This document shows positions 17,531 through 25,487 of a stretch of DNA of 64,000 nucleotides, piece after piece. This stretch comes from Actinomycetales bacterium (GTDB lineage Bacteria; Actinomycetota; Actinomycetes; S36-B12). Positions within the stretch are counted from its first letter, which is position 1, and the number at the start of each line of letters is the position of its first letter. Under the pieces are notes generated by a model that was given only the letters and a program-made list of their open reading frames with translations, did no database searches and was not told the origin of the DNA. The translations under genes and the position numbers were made by a program. The stretch spans positions 1-64,000 of the forward strand of contig JAGWXF010000016.1 in assembly GCA_018970025.1 (NCBI GenBank), written 5' to 3'.

Positions 17531-18394
17531 ATGTGGATTGCCTACGCACTGGGGTCCGCGCTCAGCGCCAGCCTGGTGGCGATCCTGGCGAAGGCCGGGA
17601 TGCGGAACGTCCCCTCCAATCTGGCAACCCTGATCCGCACCCTGGTGGCCTGCGGCCTGGCCTGGCTGCTGGTCCTGGCTGCCGGCGCGCAGTCGAGCCT
17701 GGCGACCGCCAGCGCCCGCACCCTGGTCTTCCTGGTCCTGTCGGGGCTGGCGGCCGGCGCGTCCTGGCTGTGCATGTTCCGTGCCCTGCAGGCCGGCCCG
17801 ATCAACCCTGTCATGGCCATCGATAAGTCCAGCATCGTCCTGACCGTCCTGCTCGGGATCGTGCTGCTCGGGGAGGTGCAGCACCTGCCGCTGCGGCTGA
17901 CCGGGATCGCGGTGATCGCGGCCGGTACCTATCTGATGGTGCGCTGGCAGCCAGGCGGCGCACCGCAGCCCGGTCGACGGGCCTGGGTCGGCTACGCCCT
18001 GCTGTCCGCAGCCTTCGCCAGCCTCACGACCGTGCTCGCGAAGGTCGGCGTTGCGGGCATCGACTCCAATGCGGCGACGGCGATTCGCACGGTCGCGATC
18101 CTGGCGCTGGCCCTCGCTGCCACGCTGGCCACCGGCCAGCAGCGCCAGGTGCGCGGGCTGCCCCGCCGCGACGTTGCCCTGCTGGTCCTGTCGGGTGCCG
18201 CGACGGGCGCGTCCTGGCTGTGCTTCTTCAAGGCGCTCCAGCTCGGCCCGGTAACCGGCGTCGTCCCGATCGACCGGCTCAGCATCGTGGCCACTGCCGT
18301 GCTTGCCTACCTGGTCTTCGGCGAGCGGCTCACCCGGCGCGGGCTCCTCGGCCTGGCCCTCATCACCGCCGGAACCTGGGCGATGATCGCCTAG
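17531..18394 (+). CDS. EamA/DMT-family transporter
   Basis: A 287-residue ten-helix transporter whose two halves are visibly repeated: LSGLAAGASWLCMFRALQAGP in the first and LSGAATGASWLCFFKALQLGP in the second. Start ATG 17531 is chosen over upstream in-frame codons that lie inside kup. It probably exports a small metabolite. Its stop TAG shares the palindromic CTAG with the stop of the convergent K+ channel gene, so the two genes overlap by four bases at 18391-18394. Confidence 0.9.
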   Translation: MWIAYALGSALSASLVAILAKAGMRNVPSNLATLIRTLVACGLAWLLVLAAGAQSSLATASARTLVFLVLSGLAAGASWLCMFRALQAGPINPVMAIDKSSIVLTVLLGIVLLGEVQHLPLRLTGIAVIAAGTYLMVRWQPGGAPQPGRRAWVGYALLSAAFASLTTVLAKVGVAGIDSNAATAIRTVAILALALAATLATGQQRQVRGLPRRDVALLVLSGAATGASWLCFFKALQLGPVTGVVPIDRLSIVATAVLAYLVFGERLTRRGLLGLALITAGTWAMIA

Positions 18395-18987
18395 CGGGGT
18401 ACCGAGGCCTCAGGGGTCTGGCCAGGCTCATCCGAGGCGTTGCCCCGCCGTCGCTCCAGGGTGCGGCTTGCGGTACCGGAGATGACCCGGACCGCGACGC
18501 CGAGCAGGATCAGGTCCAGGACCATCTGCAGCATCGTCAGGGCCCGGGCGGTCACGGTCACCGGCGTGATGTCGCCGAAGCCGACCGTGGCCAGGATCGT
18601 CAGCGAGAAGTAGACGCTGCTGAAGAAGTCCAGCTGCTCGGTGAATGCGCCCGGATTCGTCACGGAGACCAGGTGGTACACCTTGGAGAACACGCACACG
18701 AAGATGACGAAGATGACCGCGAGCGCCTCCACCATCGCTGCCTGGGGATGCCGGGCGCGACGCACCCGCCGGATCTGCCAGCGGAAGACCACGAGGAACA
18801 CCGCGGTCCACAGCACCAGGAATCCGATGAGGACGAGCTGATCCTGCACGCGCGAGTAGCTCATCCGACCGATGGGGATCATCATCGCGATCACGACCAG
18901 CGCGGTGACGATGACCCTGACCGACGTGATGGCCGATGCCCGCAGCAGGCTCCACCGATCCGACGTCAGGACTTCCTTGCTCAGCAT
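18391..18987 (-). CDS. Ion channel family protein (two-pore-helix K+ channel domain)
   Basis: A 198-residue membrane protein with about four helices. Near residue 134 is a pore loop SLTILATVGFGDITPVT carrying the GFG selectivity-filter variant of K+ channels. The first half has two extra helices before the pore-forming pair, and the C-terminus is a short basic cytoplasmic tail without an RCK domain. It should form a tetrameric K+ channel. The neighbouring kup suggests a local potassium-handling theme. Start ATG 18987. Confidence 0.88.
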   Translation of the reverse strand: MLSKEVLTSDRWSLLRASAITSVRVIVTALVVIAMMIPIGRMSYSRVQDQLVLIGFLVLWTAVFLVVFRWQIRRVRRARHPQAAMVEALAVIFVIFVCVFSKVYHLVSVTNPGAFTEQLDFFSSVYFSLTILATVGFGDITPVTVTARALTMLQMVLDLILLGVAVRVISGTASRTLERRRGNASDEPGQTPEASVPR

Positions 18988-19061
18988 CTGGCCTCCTCGC
19001 CACAGGGGTCATGGGCCGGGCGATCCAGGTGGCTCCGACCGGCGTTGGTCCGTGCGACATC

Positions 19062-19958
19062 ATGGCGCCCATGCGGCTCAGCGGCCTGCTCGCAGCGCCG
19101 GGAATCATCGTGATCGACGGTGGGCTGTCGACGCAGTTGGAGGTCATGGGGCATGACCTGCGGGATCCACTGTGGACGGCCCGGACCTTGCTGGACGACC
19201 CAGGCGCCGTTACCGATGCCCATCGTGCGTTCGTTGCAGCCGGCGCGCAGGTCGTCATCACGACCAGCTATCAGGTCTCGCGCCAGGGGTTCGCCGAGGC
19301 CGGCCTTGATCCCCGGCGAGCGGACGATGCCCTGATGGCCAGCGTGCAGGCGGCCCGGGCGGCGGTGGCCGGCAGCGAGGTGCTCGTGGCCGCGAGCGTC
19401 GGCCCGTACGGGGCCATCTCCCATGATGGTGCTGAGTACCGGGGGAACTACGGGCGCACCGAGTACCAGCTGGCCCAGTTCCATGCCGAGCGCCTCGATG
19501 TGCTGCGTGCCGCCGAGCCGGACCTGCTCGCCATCGAGACCATCCCCGACGTCGTCGAGGTCCGCGCCCTGCTGAGCGTGCTGCCGACGGACCTGCCCGC
19601 ATGGGTGAGCGTCACGGCGTCGGATGGCAGCCACCTGCGGGCCGGTCAGCCCATCGAGGAGGCGGTTGCGGCCTGCGCGGGGCATCCGGCGGTGGTGGCA
19701 GTCGGGATCAACTGCACCGAGCCCGAGCATGTGCCCGGCCTGCTCCAGCGCATGGCCGACGTCACCGACCTGCCGCTCATCGCCTACCCGAACGCGGGCG
19801 GCTCCTGGGATGCGGCCATCCGCCGATGGATCGAGCCCCGTCAGCCCGTCGAGGAAGCTGTCCGTGAATGGATTGACCGAGGTGCGCGCATCGTCGGTGG
19901 CTGCTGCGGCACCGATGCCCGGGCGATCGGCCGCCTGGCGCATGCCGCGGCTGCCTGA
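19062..19958 (+). CDS. mmuM: Homocysteine S-methyltransferase
   Basis: A 298-residue homocysteine methyltransferase. It has the opening IIVIDGGLSTQLEVMGHDL, the first zinc ligand in GINCTEPEHV and the terminal zinc motif ARIVGGCCGTDARAI. It transfers a methyl group from S-methylmethionine or S-adenosylmethionine to homocysteine, giving methionine in the cytosol. ATG 19062 and ATG 19071 are both possible starts with no strong ribosome-binding site at either. It converges on the next gene with 23 bases between stops. Confidence 0.92.
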   Translation: MAPMRLSGLLAAPGIIVIDGGLSTQLEVMGHDLRDPLWTARTLLDDPGAVTDAHRAFVAAGAQVVITTSYQVSRQGFAEAGLDPRRADDALMASVQAARAAVAGSEVLVAASVGPYGAISHDGAEYRGNYGRTEYQLAQFHAERLDVLRAAEPDLLAIETIPDVVEVRALLSVLPTDLPAWVSVTASDGSHLRAGQPIEEAVAACAGHPAVVAVGINCTEPEHVPGLLQRMADVTDLPLIAYPNAGGSWDAAIRRWIEPRQPVEEAVREWIDRGARIVGGCCGTDARAIGRLAHAAAA

Positions 19959-19981
19959 AGGTCAGCGGCCTGGGCCTGTGG

Positions 19982-20476
19982 TCAGGGGCGTGTATTCGCG
20001 GCCTGCTCCTTGAAGGTCGCCACCATCTCGATCAGGAATGCGTGATCCTCCGCCTGCGGCAGGCCGGAGACTCCGAAGAGACCCACCATCCCGGTGCCGG
20101 CCACCCTGATCGGGATCGAGCCGCCGTGCGCGGCGTACTCCGACGCCGGGAGCATGGTCGCCTCGTTGAAGGTGCGGCCCTGCTCCTCGTACATCACCCG
20201 CACCGCCATGGTCGACATCTCGAAGCGACGAGTGACGCGGAACTTGCGCTGCAGCCAGGCGTCATTGTCGGCCGTCGAGCCGGGCAGTGCCCCTCGAAAG
20301 GCCAGGCGATCACCGTGCCAGACCTCGAGCACCACCGGCATCTGCCGCTCCCGGGCGTGGCGCATGGCCAGTGAGCCGAGGTCGAGGGCATCGGCCATGC
20401 TGAACGATGGCAGGACGATCGCCTGCTCGTCGTCGGCAAGCTGGCGACTGGTGAACCCTCCGGTGGTCTGCGTCAT
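19982..20476 (-). CDS. UPF0303 / haem-degrading-domain (GlcG/HbpS-like) protein
   Basis: A 164-residue protein of the UPF0303 family (YBR137W-like, GlcG/HbpS fold). Conserved stretches seen are ALDLGSLAMRHARERQMPVVLEV, the FRGALPGSTADNDAWLQRK core, YAAHGGSIPIRVAGTGMVGLFGVSGLPQAEDHAFL and a C-terminal helix. Family members form oligomers and some bind haem or act on small ligands; a specific function here is not evident. Start ATG 20476. Confidence 0.85.
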   Translation of the reverse strand: MTQTTGGFTSRQLADDEQAIVLPSFSMADALDLGSLAMRHARERQMPVVLEVWHGDRLAFRGALPGSTADNDAWLQRKFRVTRRFEMSTMAVRVMYEEQGRTFNEATMLPASEYAAHGGSIPIRVAGTGMVGLFGVSGLPQAEDHAFLIEMVATFKEQAANTRP

Positions 20477-20549
20477 GGCCGGATCATCCCACTGCCGGTG
20501 AGCCTGCAGGGGTCACGGCCTTCGACCGGCCCTTCCCGGCCGGCAGGGT

Positions 20550-20915
20550 TCAGTCAGCCGGCAGCGTGCGGATCGTCGCCGTACCCGGATGCCCATGCTC
20601 CTGCTCACGTGCGGCATCGAGCACTCGCACTGCCTTGTGCGCCGCTCCGGTGACGGCCAGCGCCGATGACGGCGCACGCTCCTTCACGACGATCGGGGGG
20701 CGCCGTGCCGCATGGATGCGTAGCCCGCATTCCTTGTCGTTCACCTCGAAGTGGGGGCCGCTGATATCCCGAAGGTGGACGTCGATGCGCTGGATGCTGT
20801 CGCCGAACCGCCCCAGGGCCTCGGTGATCTCGGCTTCGAAGCCCTGCGTCAGGTCCGGGCTGAGTCGGATGCTGGCGTCCGCGTGGATGAGGATCTGCAC
20901 CTGTCGATCATCCAT
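20550..20915 (-). CDS. HPF/RaiA-family ribosome-associated-like protein
   Basis: A 121-residue single-domain protein resembling the ribosome hibernation factor/sigma-54 modulation fold. It reads VQILIHADASIRLSPDLTQGFEAEITEALGRFGDSIQRIDVHLRDISG, followed by a strand with paired cysteine/arginine (ECGLRIHAARRPPIVV) and a terminal helix ALAVTGAAHKAVRVLD. It lacks the C-terminal dimerisation domain of long HPF. It may bind ribosomes in stress or stationary phase, but short HPF-like proteins in actinomycetes are not well characterised. Confidence 0.75.
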   Translation of the reverse strand: MDDRQVQILIHADASIRLSPDLTQGFEAEITEALGRFGDSIQRIDVHLRDISGPHFEVNDKECGLRIHAARRPPIVVKERAPSSALAVTGAAHKAVRVLDAAREQEHGHPGTATIRTLPAD

Positions 20916-21065
20916 CGAGTCACCGGCTCAGGTGCTCCGCATCGGCTCAGGTGCCCGGGCGGTGCCCGGTCAGCCGATGCCATCAGGTTGCCTGCATCGC
21001 GGGTCATTCGATGTGCTCGCCTTCGGTGATCACCTGATTGCCCTCAGCCATCGCTAGGAGGCGCC

Positions 21066-21257
21066 GTGCACGCAAAAGTGGGAGACCGCATCGTGGTGCA
21101 TCCCAACCACCTCGACGAGCCGATCAGGGACGGGGAGGTCCTGGAGGTTCGCGGCGAGGCGGGGGCGCCGCCCTACGTGATCCGATGGTCCGATGATGGC
21201 CACGAGTCGCTGGTCTTCCCCGGCCCGGGGATGCAGGTGGTGTCCGAGCCACGCTGA
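21066..21257 (+). CDS. DUF1918 domain protein
   Basis: A 63-residue protein that is almost entirely a DUF1918 domain: KVGDRIVVHPNHLDEP, GEVLEVRGEAGAPPYVIRW and a GHESLVFPGPG ending. This is an SH3-like small barrel widespread in actinomycetes, with unknown function. GTG 21066 is preceded by a strong AGGAGG six bases upstream, which fixes the start. It stands alone, with 150 bases of unassigned sequence upstream. Confidence 0.88.
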   Translation: MHAKVGDRIVVHPNHLDEPIRDGEVLEVRGEAGAPPYVIRWSDDGHESLVFPGPGMQVVSEPR

Positions 21258-21326
21258 TCCGCGGCGGCGATGTGTCGTCTTCTCGGGCGCCCGGTTGCCT
21301 CGGACGCCTGGCTCCCTCGATTGCGA

Positions 21327-21953
21327 CTACGACTCCTTCACCCGGGCGTACCAGATGCGCTCGGCCACGGTGACGAGATCCTCGGACATGGCCGACAGGC
21401 GCCGGTAGAGCTCCCGCGAGCCGATGACGACCCGCAGCTCGGTCGCGTCCGCGAGATCGGTCATGGCCTGCCGATAGACCCGCTCGAGCCGTCGCTGCGA
21501 GGCGATCGCGGCATCAGCCTCGCTGGTGGCGACGATGCCGGAGGAGTCCGTGCGACCGTCCAGGTGCGCACAGGCCTGCCGGAGGTGATCGACTCCGTCG
21601 CGGATCAGCTCAGCCATCTCCGCCGTGGGGTGATCAGGCGGGAACTGCATGGCCTCAGCCTCGCGCACGGTGTTCTTGGCCCCGTTCATCACGCGGTCCA
21701 GTGACTGCGAGAGCGTGAACAGGTCCTCTGGCGCAAGCGGGGTGGTGAAGGCCTCGCGAAGGGCTGCGACGAGGCTGCGGCGCGCATCATCGCAGGCGTG
21801 TTCGATCTCGCGTACCCGATCAGCTGCCTCCGGAGCGCCCTGGGTCCAGGCGACGAAGGCCTGCATGCCCTGGTGGGTGAGCTCAGCCTGCTCGCACAGC
21901 ATGCCGATGACGTCGGGGGACCGCGGCAGGAACCAGCGGCGCGCTCGTGTCAT
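21327..21953 (-). CDS. DUF47 (PhoU-like) phosphate-transport accessory protein
   Basis: A 208-residue all-helical PhoU-like DUF47 protein. Visible markers are WFLPRSPDVIGMLCEQAELTHQG, the EIEHACDDARRSLVAALREAFTTPLAPEDLFTLS segment and the DRVMNGAKNTV helix. These proteins regulate the adjacent Pit transporter and may bind metal clusters. ATG 21953 overlaps the pit stop by four bases (ATGA), fixing the start; the upstream extension of the open frame lies within pit and is spurious. Confidence 0.9.
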   Translation of the reverse strand: MTRARRWFLPRSPDVIGMLCEQAELTHQGMQAFVAWTQGAPEAADRVREIEHACDDARRSLVAALREAFTTPLAPEDLFTLSQSLDRVMNGAKNTVREAEAMQFPPDHPTAEMAELIRDGVDHLRQACAHLDGRTDSSGIVATSEADAAIASQRRLERVYRQAMTDLADATELRVVIGSRELYRRLSAMSEDLVTVAERIWYARVKES

Positions 21954-22981
21954 GCGATCCTCCAGATGAGCAGGAACCCGACGGCCAGCATTCCAGCGGC
22001 CGGGATCGTGGTGAGCCACGCCAGGCCCATGCCGCGCACGACTGCCCAGCGCACATGCCGCCATCGACGCCGGCCGACGCCGACGCCGACCACCGATGAC
22101 GCCACGACCTGGGTGGTGCTCACCGGGGCCCCGACCAGGGATGCTCCCAGGATCACGGCGGTCGAGGACACCTGGCTGGCGAAGGAGTCCATCGGCGCCA
22201 GGGAGAAGATCCGCCGGCCGATGGTGCGCACGATCCGCCATCCGCCCAGGGCTGTCCCGAGGGTGACCGCAGCCCCGGTCACCACCTTGGCCCACAGCGG
22301 CACCGTCAGCGTCGATGATCCCTGCGAGGCCATCAGGAGCACCGCGATGACGCCCATCGACTTCTGGGCGTCGTTGGCCCCGTGGCTGACGGACAGCCCG
22401 GCCGCCGCAGCCCACCCGCCTCCGCGGATGGGCGCCTGCCACCGGGTCGTCCACCGCCGGGAGGCCCGCCGCAGCCAACGCAGCACCAGGAAGGCACCGA
22501 GGAAGCCCACCGGCGGCGAGATGAGCAGCACGGCCAGGCAGCCGATCACGCCGGTTGGGCGCCAGCCGTCGAAGCCGCCCCAGTTCACCGACGACCAGCC
22601 CGATGCCCCGTCGAGCAGTCCGTCGACGACGGCGGCCCCGACCAGGCCGCCGACGAGGGCATTGCCGGAGGAGGAGGGCAGCCCGAGTCGCCAGGTGATC
22701 AGGTTCCAGGCCGTCGCACCGGCGAGGGCGGACCCGACCACCGTGATCGTCTGCGATGTCGGCACCGTCACGATGCCGCCGATGGTGTCGGCGACTGCCG
22801 TCCCGAGCAGCAGGGCACCGGCCATATTGGCGACTGCTGCCATGGCGACCGCCTGGCCCGCGGTCGCCCCGCGAGTTGCGACCAGGGTCGCGATGGCATT
22901 GGACGCGTCATGGAACCCATTGGTGAGCGCGAACGCGATGGCCAGGCCGAGGGCTAGCCAGAGCGCCACATCGCCGCTCAC
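21950..22981 (-). CDS. pit: Pit-family inorganic phosphate transporter
   Basis: A 343-residue PiT (PHO-4) transporter. The N-terminal repeat has FALTNGFHDASNAIATLVATR and the C-terminal repeat has LSVSHGANDAQKSMGVIAVLL, the two signature halves, with about ten helices. It imports phosphate as a neutral metal-phosphate complex with protons. GTG 22981 overlaps the glutathione peroxidase stop (GTGA) and its own stop overlaps the DUF47 start, so three genes are tightly coupled. Confidence 0.93.
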   Translation of the reverse strand: MSGDVALWLALGLAIAFALTNGFHDASNAIATLVATRGATAGQAVAMAAVANMAGALLLGTAVADTIGGIVTVPTSQTITVVGSALAGATAWNLITWRLGLPSSSGNALVGGLVGAAVVDGLLDGASGWSSVNWGGFDGWRPTGVIGCLAVLLISPPVGFLGAFLVLRWLRRASRRWTTRWQAPIRGGGWAAAAGLSVSHGANDAQKSMGVIAVLLMASQGSSTLTVPLWAKVVTGAAVTLGTALGGWRIVRTIGRRIFSLAPMDSFASQVSSTAVILGASLVGAPVSTTQVVASSVVGVGVGRRRWRHVRWAVVRGMGLAWLTTIPAAGMLAVGFLLIWRIA

Positions 22982-23484
22982 ACGGCAGTCGTCGCCTGCC
23001 CCAGGGCCGAGCGGATGTCGGCCTCCAGCGCCTCCGGCTTGGTCTTGGGGGAGTAGCGCCGGACGGTCCTGCCGTCGGGCAGCACCAGGAACTTGGTGAA
23101 GTTCCACGGGATTCGACCGCCGAGCAGGCCCCTGGCCCGCTCCTTGACGAAGGCGAAGACCGGGTGGGTGCCCTTGCCGTTCACCTCGACCTTCGTCGAC
23201 AGCGGGAAGGTCACGCCGTGGTTGAGCCGGCAGAACTCCTCGATCTGGGCGTCGTCGCCCGGCTCCTGATGGGCGAACTGGTCGCAGGGGAACCCGAGCA
23301 CCACCAGGCCCTGCGGCCCGAACTGCTCATGGAGCCGCTGCAGGCCGTCGTACTGCGGGGTGAAGCCGCACTTGCTCGCCGTGTTGACGATGAGCAGCGG
23401 CTTGCCGGCGTAGTCGGCCAGCCGCACCGGCGTGCCGTGGTTGTCGACGAAGGACAGGTCGAAGATCGAGTCAGTCGAGGTCAC
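22978..23484 (-). CDS. Glutathione peroxidase family protein (cysteine type)
   Basis: A 168-residue GPx-fold thiol peroxidase. The peroxidatic Cys39 lies in VNTASKCGFTPQYDGLQ. The Gln/Trp partners are in LGFPCDQFAHQEPG and WNFTKFLVLPDG, and a second cysteine in GFPCDQF may resolve. Such bacterial enzymes usually use thioredoxin or mycothiol-linked reductants rather than glutathione. It is the first gene of a coupled set with pit and DUF47, an unusual pairing. Start ATG 23484. Confidence 0.92.
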   Translation of the reverse strand: MTSTDSIFDLSFVDNHGTPVRLADYAGKPLLIVNTASKCGFTPQYDGLQRLHEQFGPQGLVVLGFPCDQFAHQEPGDDAQIEEFCRLNHGVTFPLSTKVEVNGKGTHPVFAFVKERARGLLGGRIPWNFTKFLVLPDGRTVRRYSPKTKPEALEADIRSALGQATTAV

Positions 23485-23527
23485 GCTTGATTATGGGCGG
23501 CGACGGGTCGACGCGCACCCTGGCCGG

Positions 23528-25480
23528 TCAGCGCCCGCTGCCGGCAGGTGACCGGGTGCGCACGTAGTCGCTGATGACGTAGTCGCCGAGGCGGTCGGCG
23601 GACGGCGCCAGGACGCGTCCGCCATTGCGCCGGGCCATGGCATCCAGGAAGCGTGTCAGCCGTGGCTCCTGGCCCAGCCGGAACCAGGTGATCGGCACCC
23701 GGCGGCGGGTGAGGCGGTCGACCTGGGCGACGGTCTCGGCGACGGTCTCCTGGCTCGGCGGCCAGTCGAACCACCAGTCGCCGTCGGCGAGCAGGTGCGC
23801 GGTGGGCTCCCCGTCCGTCACCACCATGATGATGCGCTGGGCGCCCGGGTGCCGGTCGAGGAAGCGGCCGGCCAGCATCAGTGCGTGCTGCAGGTTCGTG
23901 CCCTGCACGGAGCTGACGTCGAGATCCGGGATGTCGATCGGGCTGACCACCTGCGCCACGTTGGCGAAGGCGATGACCTGGAGGGCATCCAGCGGGTAGG
24001 CACTCGACGTGAGGGCATGCAGTGCCAGGGCCAGGGTCTTCGCAGCCCCCCAGGTGTCGTTGACCGCCATCGAGAAGGACCGGTCGATGAGCAGGGCCAC
24101 CGCGGCCCTGGTCACCGTCTCGGTCTGCTGGACCTCGAAGTCATCTGGGTGCAGTACCGGGCCGCTGCCGTGCGCGGCGCGCCTGCGCGCGGCGTTCTGC
24201 ACGGTGCGCACGACGTCGATGGGAGCCTCATCCCCGAATGCCCAGGAGCGGTGGGCCCCGGTTGGCTCGCCCGCGGCGCCGGATCTGCGCACCTCGTGCG
24301 CACCCCGCTCGGCTCCGTCGATCGAGGCGAAGACGGCGCGCAGGGCGGCCCGGCCGATCCGCCGGATGGCCTTGGGCGACAGCCGCAGGGTCTCGCCGGT
24401 CAGGTAGCCCTCGTCCACCAGGGCCTGCTGTGCCTGCTGCATGGCCTGCAGGTCATCCCGCGCGCTCCGGCCCAGGGCCCGCTCCAGGGCCTGCTCGTCG
24501 ACGGCCTCCAGGTCGCCGTCATCGATGGCATCGGCCAGCTGGCTCTCCAGCGACTCCAGGTCGGCGAGGTCGGCCAGTGCCCGGGTGGCCTCGGGCAGGC
24601 CCATCCCGCGCTCGCCCGACATCGACTGCTGGCCCGTCCAGGCGAACTCGGGCCGAAGCGACTGCAGGTGCTGCTGCAACTGCGCCATCGAGTCCTGCAG
24701 GCCCAGGTCGGCCAGGGCCTGCGACATCATCCCGGCGAGCTCATCGCGCTGCTCGGGGGTCATCGACTCCAGCATCCGCTGCATCGCCGCGGACTGTCGG
24801 GCGAGCTCGTCGATGAACTCGTCCAGCGTGGCGGGTGCATCGGGGAAGAACTCGCGGTGCGCCTCGATGAACGACTGGTAGTCGGCCTGGCTTGCCTGCC
24901 CGGCTCGGTGCCGGTCCAGCAGCTCGTTGAGGTCCTCGATCATCCGGCGCATGCGCTGCTGCTGCGCGGGGTCGGACATGCTGCTGATCGACTGCGACAT
25001 GCTGCGGAACTGCTGGTCGACGACATCCCGGCGCAGTCGCTCCTGGATCTGCTCGAAGGCCTGCCGGGCCTGATCGGCGCGCCAGTCGTAGCCGGCGAGC
25101 TGCGAGATCGCCCGGGCGAGGTCCTGCGGGAGGTTGTCCAGGGCAGCCTCGCGGAAGCGGGCATCATCGGATGGGTCGGGGAAGAGTGCCTGCCGCTCGG
25201 CGTCCAGCGCCTGGTCCAGCAGCTCGCGCAGGTCTGACAGCAGCCCGTCCAGCCGGCCGGACGTCGACAGCTGCCTGCGCCGCTCGGCAGCGCGGCGCGC
25301 GAGGTCGGCCAGGCCACGGCGGTCGCCGAGGCCGGTGCGCCTGGCATTGCGCAGGGCATCGCGGAGCGACTCGCCGGCCAGCATCCGCCGGCCGAGCTCG
25401 TCGATCGCCGAGCCGGCGTCCGGCGGCGCGGCGAGCGGGTCGGGGCCGCCGGCGAAGGGGCCGTACCGCGATCGGCTCAT
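23528..25480 (-). CDS. VWA-domain protein partnered with a MoxR-type ATPase
   Basis: A 650-residue protein. The first ~420 residues are long, highly charged, glutamine-rich helices. The C-terminal ~200 residues are a von Willebrand A domain with MIDAS motif DRSFSMAVND, the threonine region SVQGTNLQHAL and MVVTDGEPTAHLL. This resembles magnesium chelatase subunit D-like partners of AAA+ ATPases. It lies seven bases downstream of the ATPase gene ending at 25488. The pair is probably a chaperone-like remodelling complex; the client is unknown. Confidence 0.85.
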   Translation of the reverse strand: MSRSRYGPFAGGPDPLAAPPDAGSAIDELGRRMLAGESLRDALRNARRTGLGDRRGLADLARRAAERRRQLSTSGRLDGLLSDLRELLDQALDAERQALFPDPSDDARFREAALDNLPQDLARAISQLAGYDWRADQARQAFEQIQERLRRDVVDQQFRSMSQSISSMSDPAQQQRMRRMIEDLNELLDRHRAGQASQADYQSFIEAHREFFPDAPATLDEFIDELARQSAAMQRMLESMTPEQRDELAGMMSQALADLGLQDSMAQLQQHLQSLRPEFAWTGQQSMSGERGMGLPEATRALADLADLESLESQLADAIDDGDLEAVDEQALERALGRSARDDLQAMQQAQQALVDEGYLTGETLRLSPKAIRRIGRAALRAVFASIDGAERGAHEVRRSGAAGEPTGAHRSWAFGDEAPIDVVRTVQNAARRRAAHGSGPVLHPDDFEVQQTETVTRAAVALLIDRSFSMAVNDTWGAAKTLALALHALTSSAYPLDALQVIAFANVAQVVSPIDIPDLDVSSVQGTNLQHALMLAGRFLDRHPGAQRIIMVVTDGEPTAHLLADGDWWFDWPPSQETVAETVAQVDRLTRRRVPITWFRLGQEPRLTRFLDAMARRNGGRVLAPSADRLGDYVISDYVRTRSPAGSGR

Positions 25481-25487
25481 CGACCGC

